In this document: positions 1 through 9,862 of the stretch, piece after piece | Position numbering within the stretch: the stretch's first letter is position 1 | Layout of the letters: every line of letters starts with the position of its first letter | Assembly (NCBI RefSeq): GCF_001428075.1 | Contig: NZ_LMSI01000001.1 | Coordinates: forward strand, 225,512-289,511 | Source of the DNA: Arthrobacter sp. Soil764 | Lineage (GTDB): Bacteria > Actinomycetota > Actinomycetes > Actinomycetales > Micrococcaceae | DNA length: 64,000 nt | Direction: 5' to 3' | Made by a program: the position numbers and the translations under genes | Notes under the pieces: generated by a model | What the model was told of the DNA's origin: nothing | Databases searched by the model: none | Seen by the model: the letters and a program-made list of their open reading frames with translations, nothing else

Positions 1-2
1 CC

Positions 3-1286
3 GGCCTGCGCGGCCGGGACATTGTGGTGCTGGGCCTGCCCCGCGGCGGCGTCCCCGTGGCATTCGAGGTGGCCAAGGCCCTCGGGGCGCCACTGGATGT
101 GATCGTGGTGCGGAAACTGGGCGTCCCGTTCCAGCCCGAGGTGGCCATGGGAGCCATCGGGGAAGGCGGCGTCCGGGTCCTGGATCCGCGCACCATCTCC
201 ATGGCCCGGGTTTCCCAGGAGGACCTGGAACAGGTGGAACGGCAGGAGCGGGCACTGCTGGAAAGCAGGGTGGAGCGGTTCCGCCAGGGGCGCCGGCGGC
301 TTGACCTCGCCGGGCGCACCGTGGTGATCGTGGACGACGGCATCGCCACCGGGTCCACCGCCAGGGTTGCCTGCCAGGTGGCCCGGCAGCTCGGGGCGGC
401 GAAAGTGATCCTTGCCGTTCCTGTTGCTCCCGCGCGCGCCATCGTGGAACTCAAGGAACCGGACGACGTCGTGTGCCTGCTCTCGCCCCAGGACTTCAAG
501 GCTGTGGGCTACTACTACCACGACTTCTCGCCCACGGACGATAGCGAGGTGGTGCAGCTGCTGGATGCCGCCGTGCCCCCACCGCACCACCGCGGCGGGG
601 AAGGCCTCAACGGCAGCCTGGCGGAGGATGTCGACATCCCGGCGGGCGCTGTTGTCCTGCGTGGCAGCCTGTACCTGCCGGCCAGGTGCGACGGTACTGT
701 CCTTTTCGCGCACGGCAGCGGCAGCAGCCGGCACAGCCCCCGCAACCGTTTTGTGGCCTCGGTCCTGCACGGGGCGGGCCTGGGCACGCTGCTCCTTGAC
801 CTGCTCACGCCCGAAGAGGAGGTCAACCGGGCCAACGTGTTTGATATCGGCCTGTTGGCGCAGCGGCTTTCCTCCGCGACCCACTGGCTTGAAGCGCGGC
901 ATGACGGGTCCGCCGGCCGGATCGGCTACTTCGGTGCCAGCACCGGAGCCGGCGCCGCGCTGTGGGCCGCAGCCGAGCCCGGTGCCGAGGTGGCGGCCGT
1001 CGTCTCCCGCGGCGGCCGGCCGGACCTGGCCGGGCCGCGGCTCGCCGCCGTGAAGGCCCCCACGCTCTTGATTGTCGGGGGCGCCGACGACCAGGTGTTG
1101 GCCCTGAACCGCCAGGCCATGGCAGCCCTGCAGGCCCCCGCCCGGCTGGAGATCATCCCCGGGGCCACCCACCTCTTCGAGGAACCCGGCACCCTGGCCA
1201 TGGCGGCAAGCTTGGCCGCGGACTGGTTCCGGCAGTACCTCCTGCCATCCCCGGTGGGACGGTCCAGGCCGGAGGCCAGGGAATGA
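3..1286 (+). CDS. Phosphoribosyltransferase / dienelactone hydrolase-like fusion (5' partial)
   Basis: The reading frame is open to the window edge, so the true start lies upstream; a GTG at 24 is internal to a conserved strand. The first half is a type I phosphoribosyltransferase with the PRPP-binding loop [14 protein letters not shown] (about nt 317-358). The second half is an alpha/beta hydrolase of the dienelactone hydrolase type: the oxyanion region is [10 protein letters not shown], the nucleophile elbow GASTG (about nt 933-947), the acid lies in GGADDQ and the histidine in GATHLF. Such fusions recur in actinobacteria and proteobacteria, and their substrate is not known to me. The stop overlaps the next ATG (ATGA), so it is translationally coupled to the acetyl-CoA synthetase. 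Confidence 0.85.
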   Translation, partial: GLRGRDIVVLGLPRGGVPVAFEVAKALGAPLDVIVVRKLGVPFQPEVAMGAIGEGGVRVLDPRTISMARVSQEDLEQVERQERALLESRVERFRQGRRRLDLAGRTVVIVDDGIATGSTARVACQVARQLGAAKVILAVPVAPARAIVELKEPDDVVCLLSPQDFKAVGYYYHDFSPTDDSEVVQLLDAAVPPPHHRGGEGLNGSLAEDVDIPAGAVVLRGSLYLPARCDGTVLFAHGSGSSRHSPRNRFVASVLHGAGLGTLLLDLLTPEEEVNRANVFDIGLLAQRLSSATHWLEARHDGSAGRIGYFGASTGAGAALWAAAEPGAEVAAVVSRGGRPDLAGPRLAAVKAPTLLIVGGADDQVLALNRQAMAALQAPARLEIIPGATHLFEEPGTLAMAASLAADWFRQYLLPSPVGRSRPEARE

Positions 1287-3133
1287 ACCCGGCAAACAAG
1301 GGCGCCCGAGTGGAAGGAGCCTCGCACTGGCCGGCCATCAGCAAGGACGTGGCCGCCTTCCCGGTCCAGCCCAACATGCCTGATTACGACGCCGCCCGGC
1401 GCGGCTTCACCTGGGACCAGGCGCGGCAGGCGCTGGCAGGGCTGCCCGGCGGCCGGGGATTGAACATCGCCTATGAGGCGGTGGACCGCCACGTGGCGGA
1501 AGGACGCGGCGGCAAGGAAGCCCTGCGCTTCGTCCAGGCCGACGGCGGCACCCGGTCCCTGAGCTATGCCGACCTTGCGGAGCAGTCCGGCAGGTTCGCG
1601 GCCATGCTCAAGGGCCTTGGGGTGGGGCGCGGCGAGCGGGTCTTCTCACTCCTGGGTCGCAGCCCGGAACTGTATGCAGCCGTCCTTGGCACCTTCAGGA
1701 ACGGCAGCGTCTTCTGCCCGCTGTTCTCCGCCTTCGGCCCCGAACCGGTACGGCAGCGGCTGCACCTCGGGGACGGCCGGGTGCTGGTGACCACCAAGGC
1801 GCTGTACCGCAAAAAGGTGGCGCCGGTGCGGGACTCCCTTCCCGGACTCCGCCACATCCTGCTGGTGGACGCGGACGGCCGCCCCGAGCCGGAAACCCTT
1901 GACTTGGCCGAACTCCTGGCCAAGGCGGACCCCAACGGGGAGATCGCCGATACCCAACCCGGGGACATGGCCCTGCTGCACTTCACCAGCGGCACCACGG
2001 GCACGCCCAAGGGCGCCATCCACGTCCATGACGCCGTCACCGCCCACTACGCCACGGGGCGCTTCGCCCTGGACCTGCACCCGGACGACATCTACTGGTG
2101 TACCGCCGACCCCGGGTGGGTCACCGGCATGTCCTACGGCATCATCGCGCCGCTGGTGCACGGGGTCACCGCCATCGTGGATGAGGAGGAGTTGGACGCC
2201 GACCGCTGGTACCGCATCCTCGCGGAGCAGCATGTCACGGTCTGGTACACGGCCCCCACGGCCCTGCGGATGCTCATGAAGGCCGGCGCGGAAAGAGCCG
2301 CCGGCCATGACCTGCCAGCGCTGCGCTTCATCGCCAGCGTGGGGGAGCCGCTGAACCCGGAAGCGGTGGTGTGGGGCCGGGACGTCCTGGGCCTGCCGGT
2401 GCACGACAACTGGTGGCAGACAGAGACCGGCGGCATCATGATCGCCAATTATCCCGCCATGGATATCCGCCCCGGCTCCATGGGCCGGCCGCTGCCCGGG
2501 ATCGAGGCGGCGCTGGTGGCCCGCGACGCCGACGGCAAACCCATCATGAAGGAAGGCCAGGCCGTCCTGGTCACCGGGCCGGACACCATGGGGGAGCTGG
2601 CCCTGCGCCCGGGCTGGCCGTCCATGTTCCGCGGCTACCTCAACGAGGAGGAGCGCTACCGGCGCTGCTTCGCCGGCGGCTGGTACCTCACCGGGGACCT
2701 GGCAAAGCGCGACGCCGACGGCTACTTCTGGTTCGTTGGCCGCGGCGACGACGTGATCAAATCCTCCGGCCACCTGATCGGCCCCTTCGAAGTGGAGAGC
2801 TGCCTCATGGAGCACCCTGCAGTGGCCGAAGCCGGCGTGATCGGGGTGCCGGACCCCGTGGCCGGCGAGCTGGTCAAAGCGTTCGTGGAACTCAAGCCCG
2901 GGAACGAGCCCACGGAGCAGCTGCAACTGGAGATCATCGGGTTCGCGCGGAAACGGCTGGGCGCCGCCGTGGCGCCCCGCCTGCTGGACTTCACCACCAC
3001 CCTGCCCAAGACACGCAGCGGCAAGATCCTGCGGCGGCTCCTGAAATCGCGTGAACTGGGGCTGCCCGAAGGCGACACCTCAACGCTGGAATCCCCGGCA
3101 GGACCTGCTATGACGCTGAAGGAGCGGCCATGA
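1283..3133 (+). CDS. acsA: Acetyl-CoA synthetase (AMP-forming), AcsA-type
   Basis: This 616-residue enzyme activates acetate (or a similar short acid) to the acyl-CoA through an acyl-AMP. The adenylate-forming motifs are clear: [10 protein letters not shown] near residue 234, WWQTETGG near 377, [21 protein letters not shown], and the C-terminal TRSGKILRR carrying the catalytic lysine that acetylation controls in this family. The length fits AcsA rather than the longer Acs. The open frame extends upstream to 962, but the ATG at 1283 is chosen because it overlaps the preceding stop and begins the recognisable N-terminus. It overlaps the E1-alpha start by 4 bp, so acetyl-CoA made here and acetyl groups made by the dehydrogenase could feed a common use. 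Confidence 0.93.
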   Translation: MNPANKGARVEGASHWPAISKDVAAFPVQPNMPDYDAARRGFTWDQARQALAGLPGGRGLNIAYEAVDRHVAEGRGGKEALRFVQADGGTRSLSYADLAEQSGRFAAMLKGLGVGRGERVFSLLGRSPELYAAVLGTFRNGSVFCPLFSAFGPEPVRQRLHLGDGRVLVTTKALYRKKVAPVRDSLPGLRHILLVDADGRPEPETLDLAELLAKADPNGEIADTQPGDMALLHFTSGTTGTPKGAIHVHDAVTAHYATGRFALDLHPDDIYWCTADPGWVTGMSYGIIAPLVHGVTAIVDEEELDADRWYRILAEQHVTVWYTAPTALRMLMKAGAERAAGHDLPALRFIASVGEPLNPEAVVWGRDVLGLPVHDNWWQTETGGIMIANYPAMDIRPGSMGRPLPGIEAALVARDADGKPIMKEGQAVLVTGPDTMGELALRPGWPSMFRGYLNEEERYRRCFAGGWYLTGDLAKRDADGYFWFVGRGDDVIKSSGHLIGPFEVESCLMEHPAVAEAGVIGVPDPVAGELVKAFVELKPGNEPTEQLQLEIIGFARKRLGAAVAPRLLDFTTTLPKTRSGKILRRLLKSRELGLPEGDTSTLESPAGPAMTLKERP

Positions 3134-4185
3134 CCACCCTCAGGGGCCAGACCGTCCCGGACCCGGAACACGCCCTGCACCTGCTGCGGCAGATGCTGCG
3201 CGTGCGCCGGCTCGAGGAAAAATGCATCGAGCTGTACAGCGCCGCCAAAATCCGCGGCTTCCTGCACGTCTACATCGGCGAGGAGGCCGTGGCGGCCGGG
3301 GTCATGGAAACCCTGGCGCCGGAGGACGCGGTGGTGGCCACCTACCGTGAACACGGCCATGCCCTCCTGCGCGGCGTCTCGGCAGGGGCCATCCTCGCCG
3401 AAATGTACGGCCACGCCGAGGGCTGCTGCCGCGGCCGCGGCGGCTCCATGCACCTCTTCGACGCCGCCACCCGCTTCTACGGCGGAAACGCCATCGTGGC
3501 AGGCGGGCTGCCGCTCGCCGTCGGCCTGGCGCTCGCGGACCGGATGGCCGGACGCCAGCGGGTGACCGTCTGCTTCTTCGGCGAAGGGGCCGTGGCCGAA
3601 GGCGAGTTCCACGAAAGCATGAACCTGGCCGCACTGTGGCAGCTGCCGGTGCTGTTCTGCTGCGAAAACAACCTGTACGCCATGGGCACCGCGCTGGGCC
3701 GCTCCGAGTCGCAGACGGACATCGCCCTCAAGGCCGCCGGGTATGAGATCTCCGCCTGGGCGGTGGACGGCATGGACGTGTTCGCTGTCGAGGAAGCCGC
3801 CCGCCGCGCGGTGGACGCTGTCCGCTCCGGCGGCGGCCCGCACTTCCTGGAACTGCGAACATACCGGTTCCGCGCCCACTCCATGTTCGATCCCGAGCTG
3901 TACCGGGAGAAATCCGAGGTGTCCCGGTGGATGGAACGGGACCCCATCAGCCTGCTGCGGGGGACCATGCAGACGGCGGGGCAGCTGCCCGAGGAGACCT
4001 GGGATGCGCTCACGGCCGACGTGGACGCGGAGATCAGCACCGCGGTGGGATTCGCCGAGAACGGGACGCCGGAACCGGTGTCCGAACTCACCCGGTTCGT
4101 CTACAGCGACCGGACCGATGACAGCAGTACAGGCACCGGGGCCACCGGCGTCGGCCAGGCAGGGAAAGGCGGGGCGGCAGGATGA
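3130..4185 (+). CDS. 2-oxoacid (pyruvate/acetoin-type) dehydrogenase E1 subunit alpha
   Basis: The 351-residue protein is the alpha subunit of a heterotetrameric thiamine-diphosphate E1. The ThDP/Mg motif is visible as [12 protein letters not shown] followed by [11 protein letters not shown] (nt about 3586-3690), and the segment [11 protein letters not shown] is typical of PDH/acetoin E1-alpha. It decarboxylates a 2-oxoacid and, with the beta subunit, passes the acyl group to lipoyl-E2. The start overlaps the acsA stop and its stop overlaps the E1-beta start, each by 4 bp. The sequence looks more pyruvate/acetoin-like than branched-chain, but the substrate cannot be fixed from sequence alone. 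The last 25 residues are Gly/Thr-rich and probably disordered. Confidence 0.92.
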   Translation: MTTLRGQTVPDPEHALHLLRQMLRVRRLEEKCIELYSAAKIRGFLHVYIGEEAVAAGVMETLAPEDAVVATYREHGHALLRGVSAGAILAEMYGHAEGCCRGRGGSMHLFDAATRFYGGNAIVAGGLPLAVGLALADRMAGRQRVTVCFFGEGAVAEGEFHESMNLAALWQLPVLFCCENNLYAMGTALGRSESQTDIALKAAGYEISAWAVDGMDVFAVEEAARRAVDAVRSGGGPHFLELRTYRFRAHSMFDPELYREKSEVSRWMERDPISLLRGTMQTAGQLPEETWDALTADVDAEISTAVGFAENGTPEPVSELTRFVYSDRTDDSSTGTGATGVGQAGKGGAAG

Positions 4186-5174
4186 AAACCACCTACCGGG
4201 AAGCCATGCGCGCGGGCCTCCGCGACGCCATGCAGCGCGATGAACGGGTGTTCCTCATGGGGGAGGACGTGGGCCGGTACGGCGGCAGCTTTGCGGTCAG
4301 CCTGGGACTTCTGGAGGAGTTCGGTCCGGAGCGGATCCGTGACACCCCGCTCTCGGAGTCCGGGTTCGTGGGCGCAGGAATCGGCGCTGCGCTGGGCGGG
4401 ATGCGTCCCGTCGTCGAAATCATGACCGTCAACTTCAGCCTGCTGGCGCTGGACCAGATCATCAACAACGCCGCCACCCTGCTGCACATGTCCGGTGGCC
4501 AGTTCAACGTGCCCATCGTCATCCGGATGACCACCGGCGCCGGACGGCAGCTGGGTGCCCAGCACTCGCACAGCCTGGAGGGCTGGTACGCGCACATTCC
4601 AGGGCTGCGCATCCTGGCGCCGGCCACGCTTGCTGACGCCCGCGGCATGCTGTGGACCGCACTGCAGGACCCCGACCCGGTGCTGATTTTCGAACACGGC
4701 TCGCTGTACAACGTGGCCGGGGAGCTCGACGACGAGGCCGGCGCCGTGGACATCGACAAGGCAGCGCTCCGGCGCCGGGCAGACGGCCACGGGGACACCC
4801 TGACGCTCATCACCTACGGCGGCACCCTGCCCATGGTGCTGGAGGCCGCGGACCAACTGGCCGGGCAAGGCATCGACGCCGACGTCATTGACCTCCGCAC
4901 CCTCCGCCCGCTGGATGCGCATACCGTTATGGACAGCGTAGCCAGGACGCACCGGGCAGTTGTGGTGGACGAGGGCTGGCGCAGCGGCAGCATCTCCGCC
5001 GAGATCTCGGCCAGGATCTGCGAGCAGGCCTTCTTCGACCTCGATGCCCCCGTGGAACGCGTGTGCAGCCTGGAAGTACCCGTCCCGTACGCCAAACACC
5101 TGGAGGACGCCGCGCTGCCGTCCGTGGCTCGGGTCATGGCCGCAGCGCGAAGGGCCGTGGGGGCCAATGGCTGA
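4182..5174 (+). CDS. 2-oxoacid dehydrogenase E1 subunit beta
   Basis: The protein has 330 residues, the usual E1-beta length. Family signatures include [11 protein letters not shown] near the N-terminus, [20 protein letters not shown], and the C-terminal transketolase domain with [28 protein letters not shown]. It forms the ThDP-binding alpha2beta2 E1 with the preceding gene. It begins inside the E1-alpha stop (ATGA) and ends 8 bp inside the E2 gene, so all subunits should be translated stoichiometrically from one message. Confidence 0.93.
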   Translation: MKTTYREAMRAGLRDAMQRDERVFLMGEDVGRYGGSFAVSLGLLEEFGPERIRDTPLSESGFVGAGIGAALGGMRPVVEIMTVNFSLLALDQIINNAATLLHMSGGQFNVPIVIRMTTGAGRQLGAQHSHSLEGWYAHIPGLRILAPATLADARGMLWTALQDPDPVLIFEHGSLYNVAGELDDEAGAVDIDKAALRRRADGHGDTLTLITYGGTLPMVLEAADQLAGQGIDADVIDLRTLRPLDAHTVMDSVARTHRAVVVDEGWRSGSISAEISARICEQAFFDLDAPVERVCSLEVPVPYAKHLEDAALPSVARVMAAARRAVGANG

Positions 5175-6648
5175 GCTCCGGATGCCGTCCCTGGGCGCCG
5201 ACATGGAGCACGGCAAGGTTGTGGAGTGGCTGGTCAAGCCCGGGGACTACATCCACAAGGGCGACCTGGTGGCGGCCGTGGACACGGACAAGACCGTTAT
5301 GGACATCGAGTCGTTCCAGGAAGGCGTGGTGGCCGAGTTCCTGGTGGACATCGGCGACACCGTGGACGTGGGCACCCCCATCGCCCGGATCACCGCCACC
5401 CCCGCCGAACTCCCGCCACCCCCGCTCACTTCCGGCACCATTTCCCCCAACGCCCGCTCACCTTTGACAGCTAAAGAGCCAACGCCCGCTCACCCGCGCG
5501 GGGAGGCCGCGCCGGCCGGGCACGGCGCAAAAGTCCCGCCGCCCGTGCGGCACCTTGCGCACACGCTGGGGGTCGACGTCGGACGCATCAGCGGCAGCGG
5601 CACGGACGGCGAGGTGACCAGGGCCGACGTCGAACGCGCCGCGGCAGCGTCCGTCACCAAAGCACCGGCCGCTCCACCAGTGGTTGCCGAAACGCCAGCG
5701 GCACCGGCGGCTGAAACCCACCGCGTCCGGTCGTCCCCGCTGGCCCGGCGGCTGGCCGCAGAGCTCGGCGTCGAGCTGCAGGCAGTTGCGGGGACAGGAC
5801 CCGGCGGTGCGGTCACCGAGGAAGACGTGCTCGCCGCCGTTCCGCCCAGGGGCCGGGCAGCCAAGGAACCCGCCGCGGAAAGGCCTGCGGAAGCACCGCC
5901 GTCGGACACCCCACAGCCGGAAGCCCGGCCCGAACCCTTGGCGGAGGCACCAGGGCGGAAACAGCCGACGGCGGCCGGCGGCAAGGCGGAGAGCCTGCGG
6001 CAGGCGATCGGCGCGCTGATGTCCCGCTCCAAGAAGGAGATCCCGCACTACTACCTGTCCACGACCCTTGACCTGGCGGCCGCGATGGCGTGGATGCAGG
6101 CCGCGAACCAGCAGCGGCCCGTGTCATCGCGCCTGGTTCCGTCCGCCCTGCTGCTGAAGGCGACCGCGGTTGCGGCGAAGGAGGTGCCGGACATGAACGG
6201 CTTCTTCACCAAAGGCACGTTCCAGCCCAGCAGCAGCGTGCACCTGGGCGTGGCAGTGGCCCTGCGGCACGGCGGCCTGGTGGCGCCGGCCCTGCACGAC
6301 GCCGACACGCTGACGCTCGAGGAGCTCATGGTCCAGCTGCGCGACCTGGTGGGCCGGGCCAGGGCGGGCCGGCTGCAGCGCTCCGAGATGGCTGATCCCA
6401 CCATCACCGTGACCAACCTGGGCGATCTGGGGGTGGAAAGCGTGTACGGGGTGATCTACCCGCCCCAGGTGGCCATGGTGGGCTTCGGCAAGGTCCTGGA
6501 GCAGCCGTGGGCGCACAACGGAATGCTCGGCATCCGGCAGGCCGCCATCGCCACGCTGTCCGCGGACCACCGGGTGAGTGACGGGCTGCGCGGCGGCCGT
6601 TTCCTGGCCCGGATCGACGAACTGCTGCAGGCACCGGAGAAGTTGTGA
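5167..6648 (+). CDS. 2-oxoacid dehydrogenase E2 (dihydrolipoyl acyltransferase)
   Basis: This 493-residue E2 has one N-terminal lipoyl domain with the lipoylated lysine in [11 protein letters not shown] (residue about 42), two peripheral-subunit-binding domains (about 124-158 and 190-224) and a catalytic core from about 275. The catalytic DHRVSDG sits near residue 470. Two binding domains in one E2 are less usual than one. The start at 5167 is the ATG immediately before the conserved [17 protein letters not shown]; longer frames upstream merely overlap E1-beta. The Pro/Ala-rich linker after the lipoyl domain contains three copies of a 32-bp-period DNA repeat, described separately. No dihydrolipoamide dehydrogenase (E3) lies in the window, so E3 must come from elsewhere. 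Confidence 0.92.
   Translation: MAELRMPSLGADMEHGKVVEWLVKPGDYIHKGDLVAAVDTDKTVMDIESFQEGVVAEFLVDIGDTVDVGTPIARITATPAELPPPPLTSGTISPNARSPLTAKEPTPAHPRGEAAPAGHGAKVPPPVRHLAHTLGVDVGRISGSGTDGEVTRADVERAAAASVTKAPAAPPVVAETPAAPAAETHRVRSSPLARRLAAELGVELQAVAGTGPGGAVTEEDVLAAVPPRGRAAKEPAAERPAEAPPSDTPQPEARPEPLAEAPGRKQPTAAGGKAESLRQAIGALMSRSKKEIPHYYLSTTLDLAAAMAWMQAANQQRPVSSRLVPSALLLKATAVAAKEVPDMNGFFTKGTFQPSSSVHLGVAVALRHGGLVAPALHDADTLTLEELMVQLRDLVGRARAGRLQRSEMADPTITVTNLGDLGVESVYGVIYPPQVAMVGFGKVLEQPWAHNGMLGIRQAAIATLSADHRVSDGLRGGRFLARIDELLQAPEKL
5417..5500 (+). repeat. Short tandem array, 32-bp period, inside the E2 gene
   Basis: The core CGCTCAC occurs at 5423, 5455 and 5487, exactly 32 bp apart, and the last two copies share AACGCCCGCTCACC. 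Because 32 is not a multiple of three, the three copies are read in three different frames (PLTS, NARSP and PTPAHP). The same core and period occur at 29268-29346 between genes. The array sits in the flexible linker where insertions would be tolerated. Confidence 0.8.
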
Positions 6649-6677
6649 GCTGACATACCCGTGAGTGAGGAGGAGCC

Positions 6678-6920
6678 GTGAACGAACAGGACGCGCGCCA
6701 GGCGGTGGAGGCGGCGATCGGCAAAGTAGCGCCCGACGTCGAGCCCGAGGACCTGGAAGACGGCGCCCGCCTGCGCCAGGACCTGGAACTCGACTCACTG
6801 GATTTCCTCCGCCTGGTGGAAGTCATTGCGGAGGGCACGGGGGTGGACATCCCGGAGGCGGACTACCCGGCGGTGGCCACCGTGGCCGGGCTGGTCACGT
6901 ACGTCGCCGGGCACGGGTGA
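6678..6920 (+). CDS. Acyl carrier protein-like protein
   Basis: The 80-residue acidic protein has the ACP fold signature, with the phosphopantetheine serine in LELDSLDFLRLVE near residue 38. It starts at a GTG preceded by a strong GAGGAGG ribosome binding site (6667-6673) and lies 29 bp after the E2 stop, so it should belong to the same operon. It is not beside fatty acid synthase genes. In this setting it could accept acyl groups made by the dehydrogenase or the acyl-CoA synthetase; that role is inference. It ends 10 bp before the convergent MFS gene. Confidence 0.88.
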   Translation: MNEQDARQAVEAAIGKVAPDVEPEDLEDGARLRQDLELDSLDFLRLVEVIAEGTGVDIPEADYPAVATVAGLVTYVAGHG

Positions 6921-6929
6921 AGCACCCCG

Positions 6930-8207
6930 TCAGCCCGCGGCGTGGTCGTTCCCGCGCATCCGGACGGCGACCACCACGCCGGATGCTGCGGTGAGCACCG
7001 CGACGGCGGCGATGGCGGCGGGGATGCCGTACAGGTCGGCGAGGACGCCGGACAGGAGGGCACCGACGGCGAATCCGCCGTCGCGCCACAGCCGGTACAC
7101 CCCAACGGAGCGCGCCCGCCAGACCGGGTGGGCGACATCGCCGACAGCGGCCAGCAGGGTGGGGTAGACCATGGCGGTTCCCAGGCCCAGCACGACGGCG
7201 GCGGCGAGCCAGGGCCCAAAGTTGTGGGCTGAGGCGGTGATGGCCAGGGCCACGGCCTGGACCAGCATGCCGGCCGCGATGAACCATTTCCGGCCCCACC
7301 GGTCTGATGCGGCGCCGGTGACCAGCTGGGCCGCGCCCCAGGCGGCGGGGTAGGCGGCGGCCAGGATGCCGATCTGGCCAAGGCTCAACCCCGCACCGGC
7401 GAACAGGACGGGGAAGAGGCCCCAGGCCAGGCCGTCATTGAGGTTGTTGACCAGGCCGGCCTGGCTGGCTGCTGAGAGGGAGCGGTCCTTGAAGCTGGTG
7501 AGGGTGAAAACCTGGCCCGTGGTGAGCCCGGCGTGGGCGCTGCCGTGGGCGCCGGCGTGCTGGAAGGCCTCCGTCCTGGCATGGTGGTGGGTTTCCTTTA
7601 CGGCCAGGACTGTCAGTCCCAGGCCGAGGGCAATGTAGGCGGCGCCCAGCAGGAACGGGGCCGGGCGGAGGCCATAGGCGGTGGCCAGATAGCCGGTGGC
7701 GAGTGCGGTCACGGCAACCCCCAGGTAACCCGCGGCCTCGTTGAAGCCCATGGCCAGCCCGCGCTGCCGGGGGCCCACGAGGTCCATTTTCATGATCACC
7801 GCCGTGGACCAGGTGAGGCCCTGGCTGATGCCCAGCAGCACGTTGGCCGCAACGATCCAGCCCCAGGACGGACCGAAAATGAGCATGAGGGGGACGGGTA
7901 CCGCGGCCAGCCAGCCTGCAACCAGGACGGGCTTGCGGCCGTACCGGTCGGAGAGCGTGCCGGCGAAGTAGTTCATGGCGGCCTTGGACAGGCCGAAGGC
8001 CAGGATGTAGGTCAGCGCACCGGTGTACAGGTCCAGGTTGAATGTCTGGGATGCGAGCAGGGGGAGGACGGTCCGTTCCTGGCCCAGGGTGCCGCCCACC
8101 AGCGCGTTGACGGCCACCAGCAGCATGAACTGCGCCAGGTTCTGCCGCAGGCCCAGCACTGCGCCGGCTGAACCGGCGTTTCCGGAGGCCCGGGTGCTGG
8201 GGCGCAT
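6930..8207 (-). CDS. MFS transporter
   Basis: The 425-residue protein has about twelve hydrophobic segments and the MFS loop signature LSDRYGRKPVLVAG after the second one, with a matching SDRWGRKWFIAAG in the second half. A His-rich loop (KETHHHARTEAFQHAGAHGSAHAG) lies in the central cytoplasmic region. Its substrate is unknown; it is the last leftward gene of the sulfide/persulfide island, but 142 bp and a strong hairpin separate it from the dioxygenase gene, so it may have its own promoter. Confidence 0.85.
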   Translation of the reverse strand: MRPSTRASGNAGSAGAVLGLRQNLAQFMLLVAVNALVGGTLGQERTVLPLLASQTFNLDLYTGALTYILAFGLSKAAMNYFAGTLSDRYGRKPVLVAGWLAAVPVPLMLIFGPSWGWIVAANVLLGISQGLTWSTAVIMKMDLVGPRQRGLAMGFNEAAGYLGVAVTALATGYLATAYGLRPAPFLLGAAYIALGLGLTVLAVKETHHHARTEAFQHAGAHGSAHAGLTTGQVFTLTSFKDRSLSAASQAGLVNNLNDGLAWGLFPVLFAGAGLSLGQIGILAAAYPAAWGAAQLVTGAASDRWGRKWFIAAGMLVQAVALAITASAHNFGPWLAAAVVLGLGTAMVYPTLLAAVGDVAHPVWRARSVGVYRLWRDGGFAVGALLSGVLADLYGIPAAIAAVAVLTAASGVVVAVRMRGNDHAAG

Positions 8208-8300
8208 GGGTGTCTCTTTCGGTAGGTATGAAGGTGGCCCGGGCGCGTGGGGGCGCGCCCGGGCCGGGGCCGGAAGCGCGGGGGACGCATCCGGACCGGA

Positions 8301-8330
8301 ACCCGGGCAGGAGGGGGGTCCTGCCCGGGT
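8301..8330 (-). terminator. Hairpin between persulfide dioxygenase and MFS genes
   Basis: A perfect 12-bp inverted repeat (ACCCGGGCAGGA / TCCTGCCCGGGT) with a 6-nt loop lies 20 bp past the dioxygenase stop. There is no clear T-run, so it may act as a GC-rich terminator or an RNA-stabilising 3' structure. Confidence 0.6.
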
Positions 8331-8349
8331 GGTCTTGGGGTCGCTGTTC

Positions 8350-9750
8350 TTAGGCGGCAGGGACGCTGTTCCGCCAGGCGTTCCAGGCTGCGTAGCTGCC
8401 GTCGAGTTCGACGACGTCGTACCCGGCCCGGCGCAGGGCGCTGGCGGCTACGGAGTTGCGTACGCCGGACTGGCAGTAGCTCACGATGGGTCCGCCAACC
8501 GGCAGCTCATCCAAGTGCCACATGAGGCGGCCGCCGCTGAGCTGGTACGAGCCCGGGACGTGTCCGGCCTTGTGCTCGGTCTTGTTGCGGACATCCAGGA
8601 CCATGGCTGCATCGAAGCCTTCGAGTTCCTCGGGCTGGATCAGCTTGGGGGTGAAGGTGGGCAGTCCCTCGACGCTGGTCAGGTAGCCGGCCACGTTGTC
8701 GATGCCCACGCGGACCAGGTGGTCCCACATGTCCTGGGCCTGCTCCTGGTCCTTGGCCAGCAGCACCAGCGGGTTCTTGTCCGTCTCCGGGTTGACCACC
8801 CAGGCGCCGTAGCTGGCAACGGACTTGCCGGCCGGAACGTTCAGGGACCGGACTACAGTGCCTTCGTGGACGGCGCTGTTGGAGCGGGTGTCGATGAAGG
8901 TCAGGGTGTCTTCTGCCAGCCCCTCAGCCACGACGGCGGGGTCCAGTTCCTGCAGCGGTTCACGCTCGCCCATCACGTCCGGGCCGACGCGGTTTTCGCG
9001 CTTCATGCGGCCGAAGTAGGCGTGGGCGTCGGGCTGGCCGTCGAGGAGTTCGTCGATGAAGCCCTGCTCGTCATTCGCGGCGAGGTAGGGGCCCCACCAG
9101 GCGTAGAGGCGTTCGTAGCCCACCGTGGAGGACGGGATGGCGCCCAATGCCTTGCCGCAGGCGCTGCCCGCGCCGTGGGCGGGGTGGACCTGGACGTAGT
9201 CCGGCAGGGTGAGGAACTTATCCCGCAGGCTGGCGAAGAGCTGCTTCGCGCCCACGAAGCGGGTGTCGATGCCGCCGGCTGCTTCGTCCAGCAGGTCGGG
9301 CCGGCCCAGGTCGCCGGAGAAGACGAAGTCTCCGGAGAGCAGGTAGCCGGGCTGGTCACTGAAGGCGCCGTCGGTTACCAGGAAGGACAGGTGCTCGGGC
9401 GTGTGGCCCGGGGTGTGGACCGCCTTGATGCTGATGTTGCCCAAGGTGATGGTGTCGCCGTCGTACAACCGCTCGCCGTCGAATTCATACTGCCAGTCGG
9501 GCCCGCCCTCACCGGAAACGTAGATCTTCGCGCCGGTGGCGGCGGCCAGTTCGCGGGTGCCGGAGAGGTAGTCGGCGTGGATGTGGGTCTCGGTGACGGC
9601 AGTGATCTTCATGCCGTTCTTTGCGGCCATGTCCTGGTAGACGGCAATGTCGCGGCGGCCGTCCACCACGATCGCTTCGCCCTTGGCCTGGCAGCCGATC
9701 AGGTAGCTGGCCTGCGCGAGGTCTTCGTCGTAAATGCGCTCAATAAGCAT
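8350..9750 (-). CDS. Persulfide dioxygenase-like metallo-hydrolase fused to two rhodanese domains
   Basis: The 466-residue protein begins with an ETHE1-type metallo-beta-lactamase domain (about 1-250) with the metal motif ETHIHADYLSG, HTPGHTPEHL and VHPAHGAGS. Two rhodanese domains follow. The second (about 370-466) has the active-site loop VSYCQSGVRNS; the first lacks the cysteine, reading LLAKDQEQ at that place, so it is probably structural. The architecture matches CstB-like enzymes that oxidise persulfide and transfer sulfur to form sulfite/thiosulfate. The start at 9750 has the ribosome site AAGGAGAG. A CstR-type palindrome lies 58 bp upstream. Confidence 0.92.
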   Translation of the reverse strand: MLIERIYDEDLAQASYLIGCQAKGEAIVVDGRRDIAVYQDMAAKNGMKITAVTETHIHADYLSGTRELAAATGAKIYVSGEGGPDWQYEFDGERLYDGDTITLGNISIKAVHTPGHTPEHLSFLVTDGAFSDQPGYLLSGDFVFSGDLGRPDLLDEAAGGIDTRFVGAKQLFASLRDKFLTLPDYVQVHPAHGAGSACGKALGAIPSSTVGYERLYAWWGPYLAANDEQGFIDELLDGQPDAHAYFGRMKRENRVGPDVMGEREPLQELDPAVVAEGLAEDTLTFIDTRSNSAVHEGTVVRSLNVPAGKSVASYGAWVVNPETDKNPLVLLAKDQEQAQDMWDHLVRVGIDNVAGYLTSVEGLPTFTPKLIQPEELEGFDAAMVLDVRNKTEHKAGHVPGSYQLSGGRLMWHLDELPVGGPIVSYCQSGVRNSVAASALRRAGYDVVELDGSYAAWNAWRNSVPAA

Positions 9751-9807
9751 CTGGTGCTCTCCTTCGGTTGAAAGGGGGGTGGGAGGTTTATTCTGAATCT
9801 AGTATAG

Positions 9808-9823
9808 ATACCCCAGGGGGTAT
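9808..9823. promoter_or_regulatory. CsoR/CstR-type operator before the persulfide dioxygenase
   Basis: ATACCCC-AG-GGGGTAT is a perfect 7+7 inverted repeat with a 2-bp centre, the G/C-tract form used by the CsoR family. It resembles the three boxes at 12376-12433, so the repressor encoded at 12474 probably controls this internal promoter as well. Confidence 0.8.
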
Positions 9824-9862
9824 ACCGCAACGAGAGAGCTGCGCCTGTTTTAGCCCTATGGG

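Noticed and set aside
8023..9771. 582-codon plus-strand frame opposite the persulfide dioxygenase
   Set aside because: Antisense to a gene with intact metal and rhodanese motifs; no domain recognisable.
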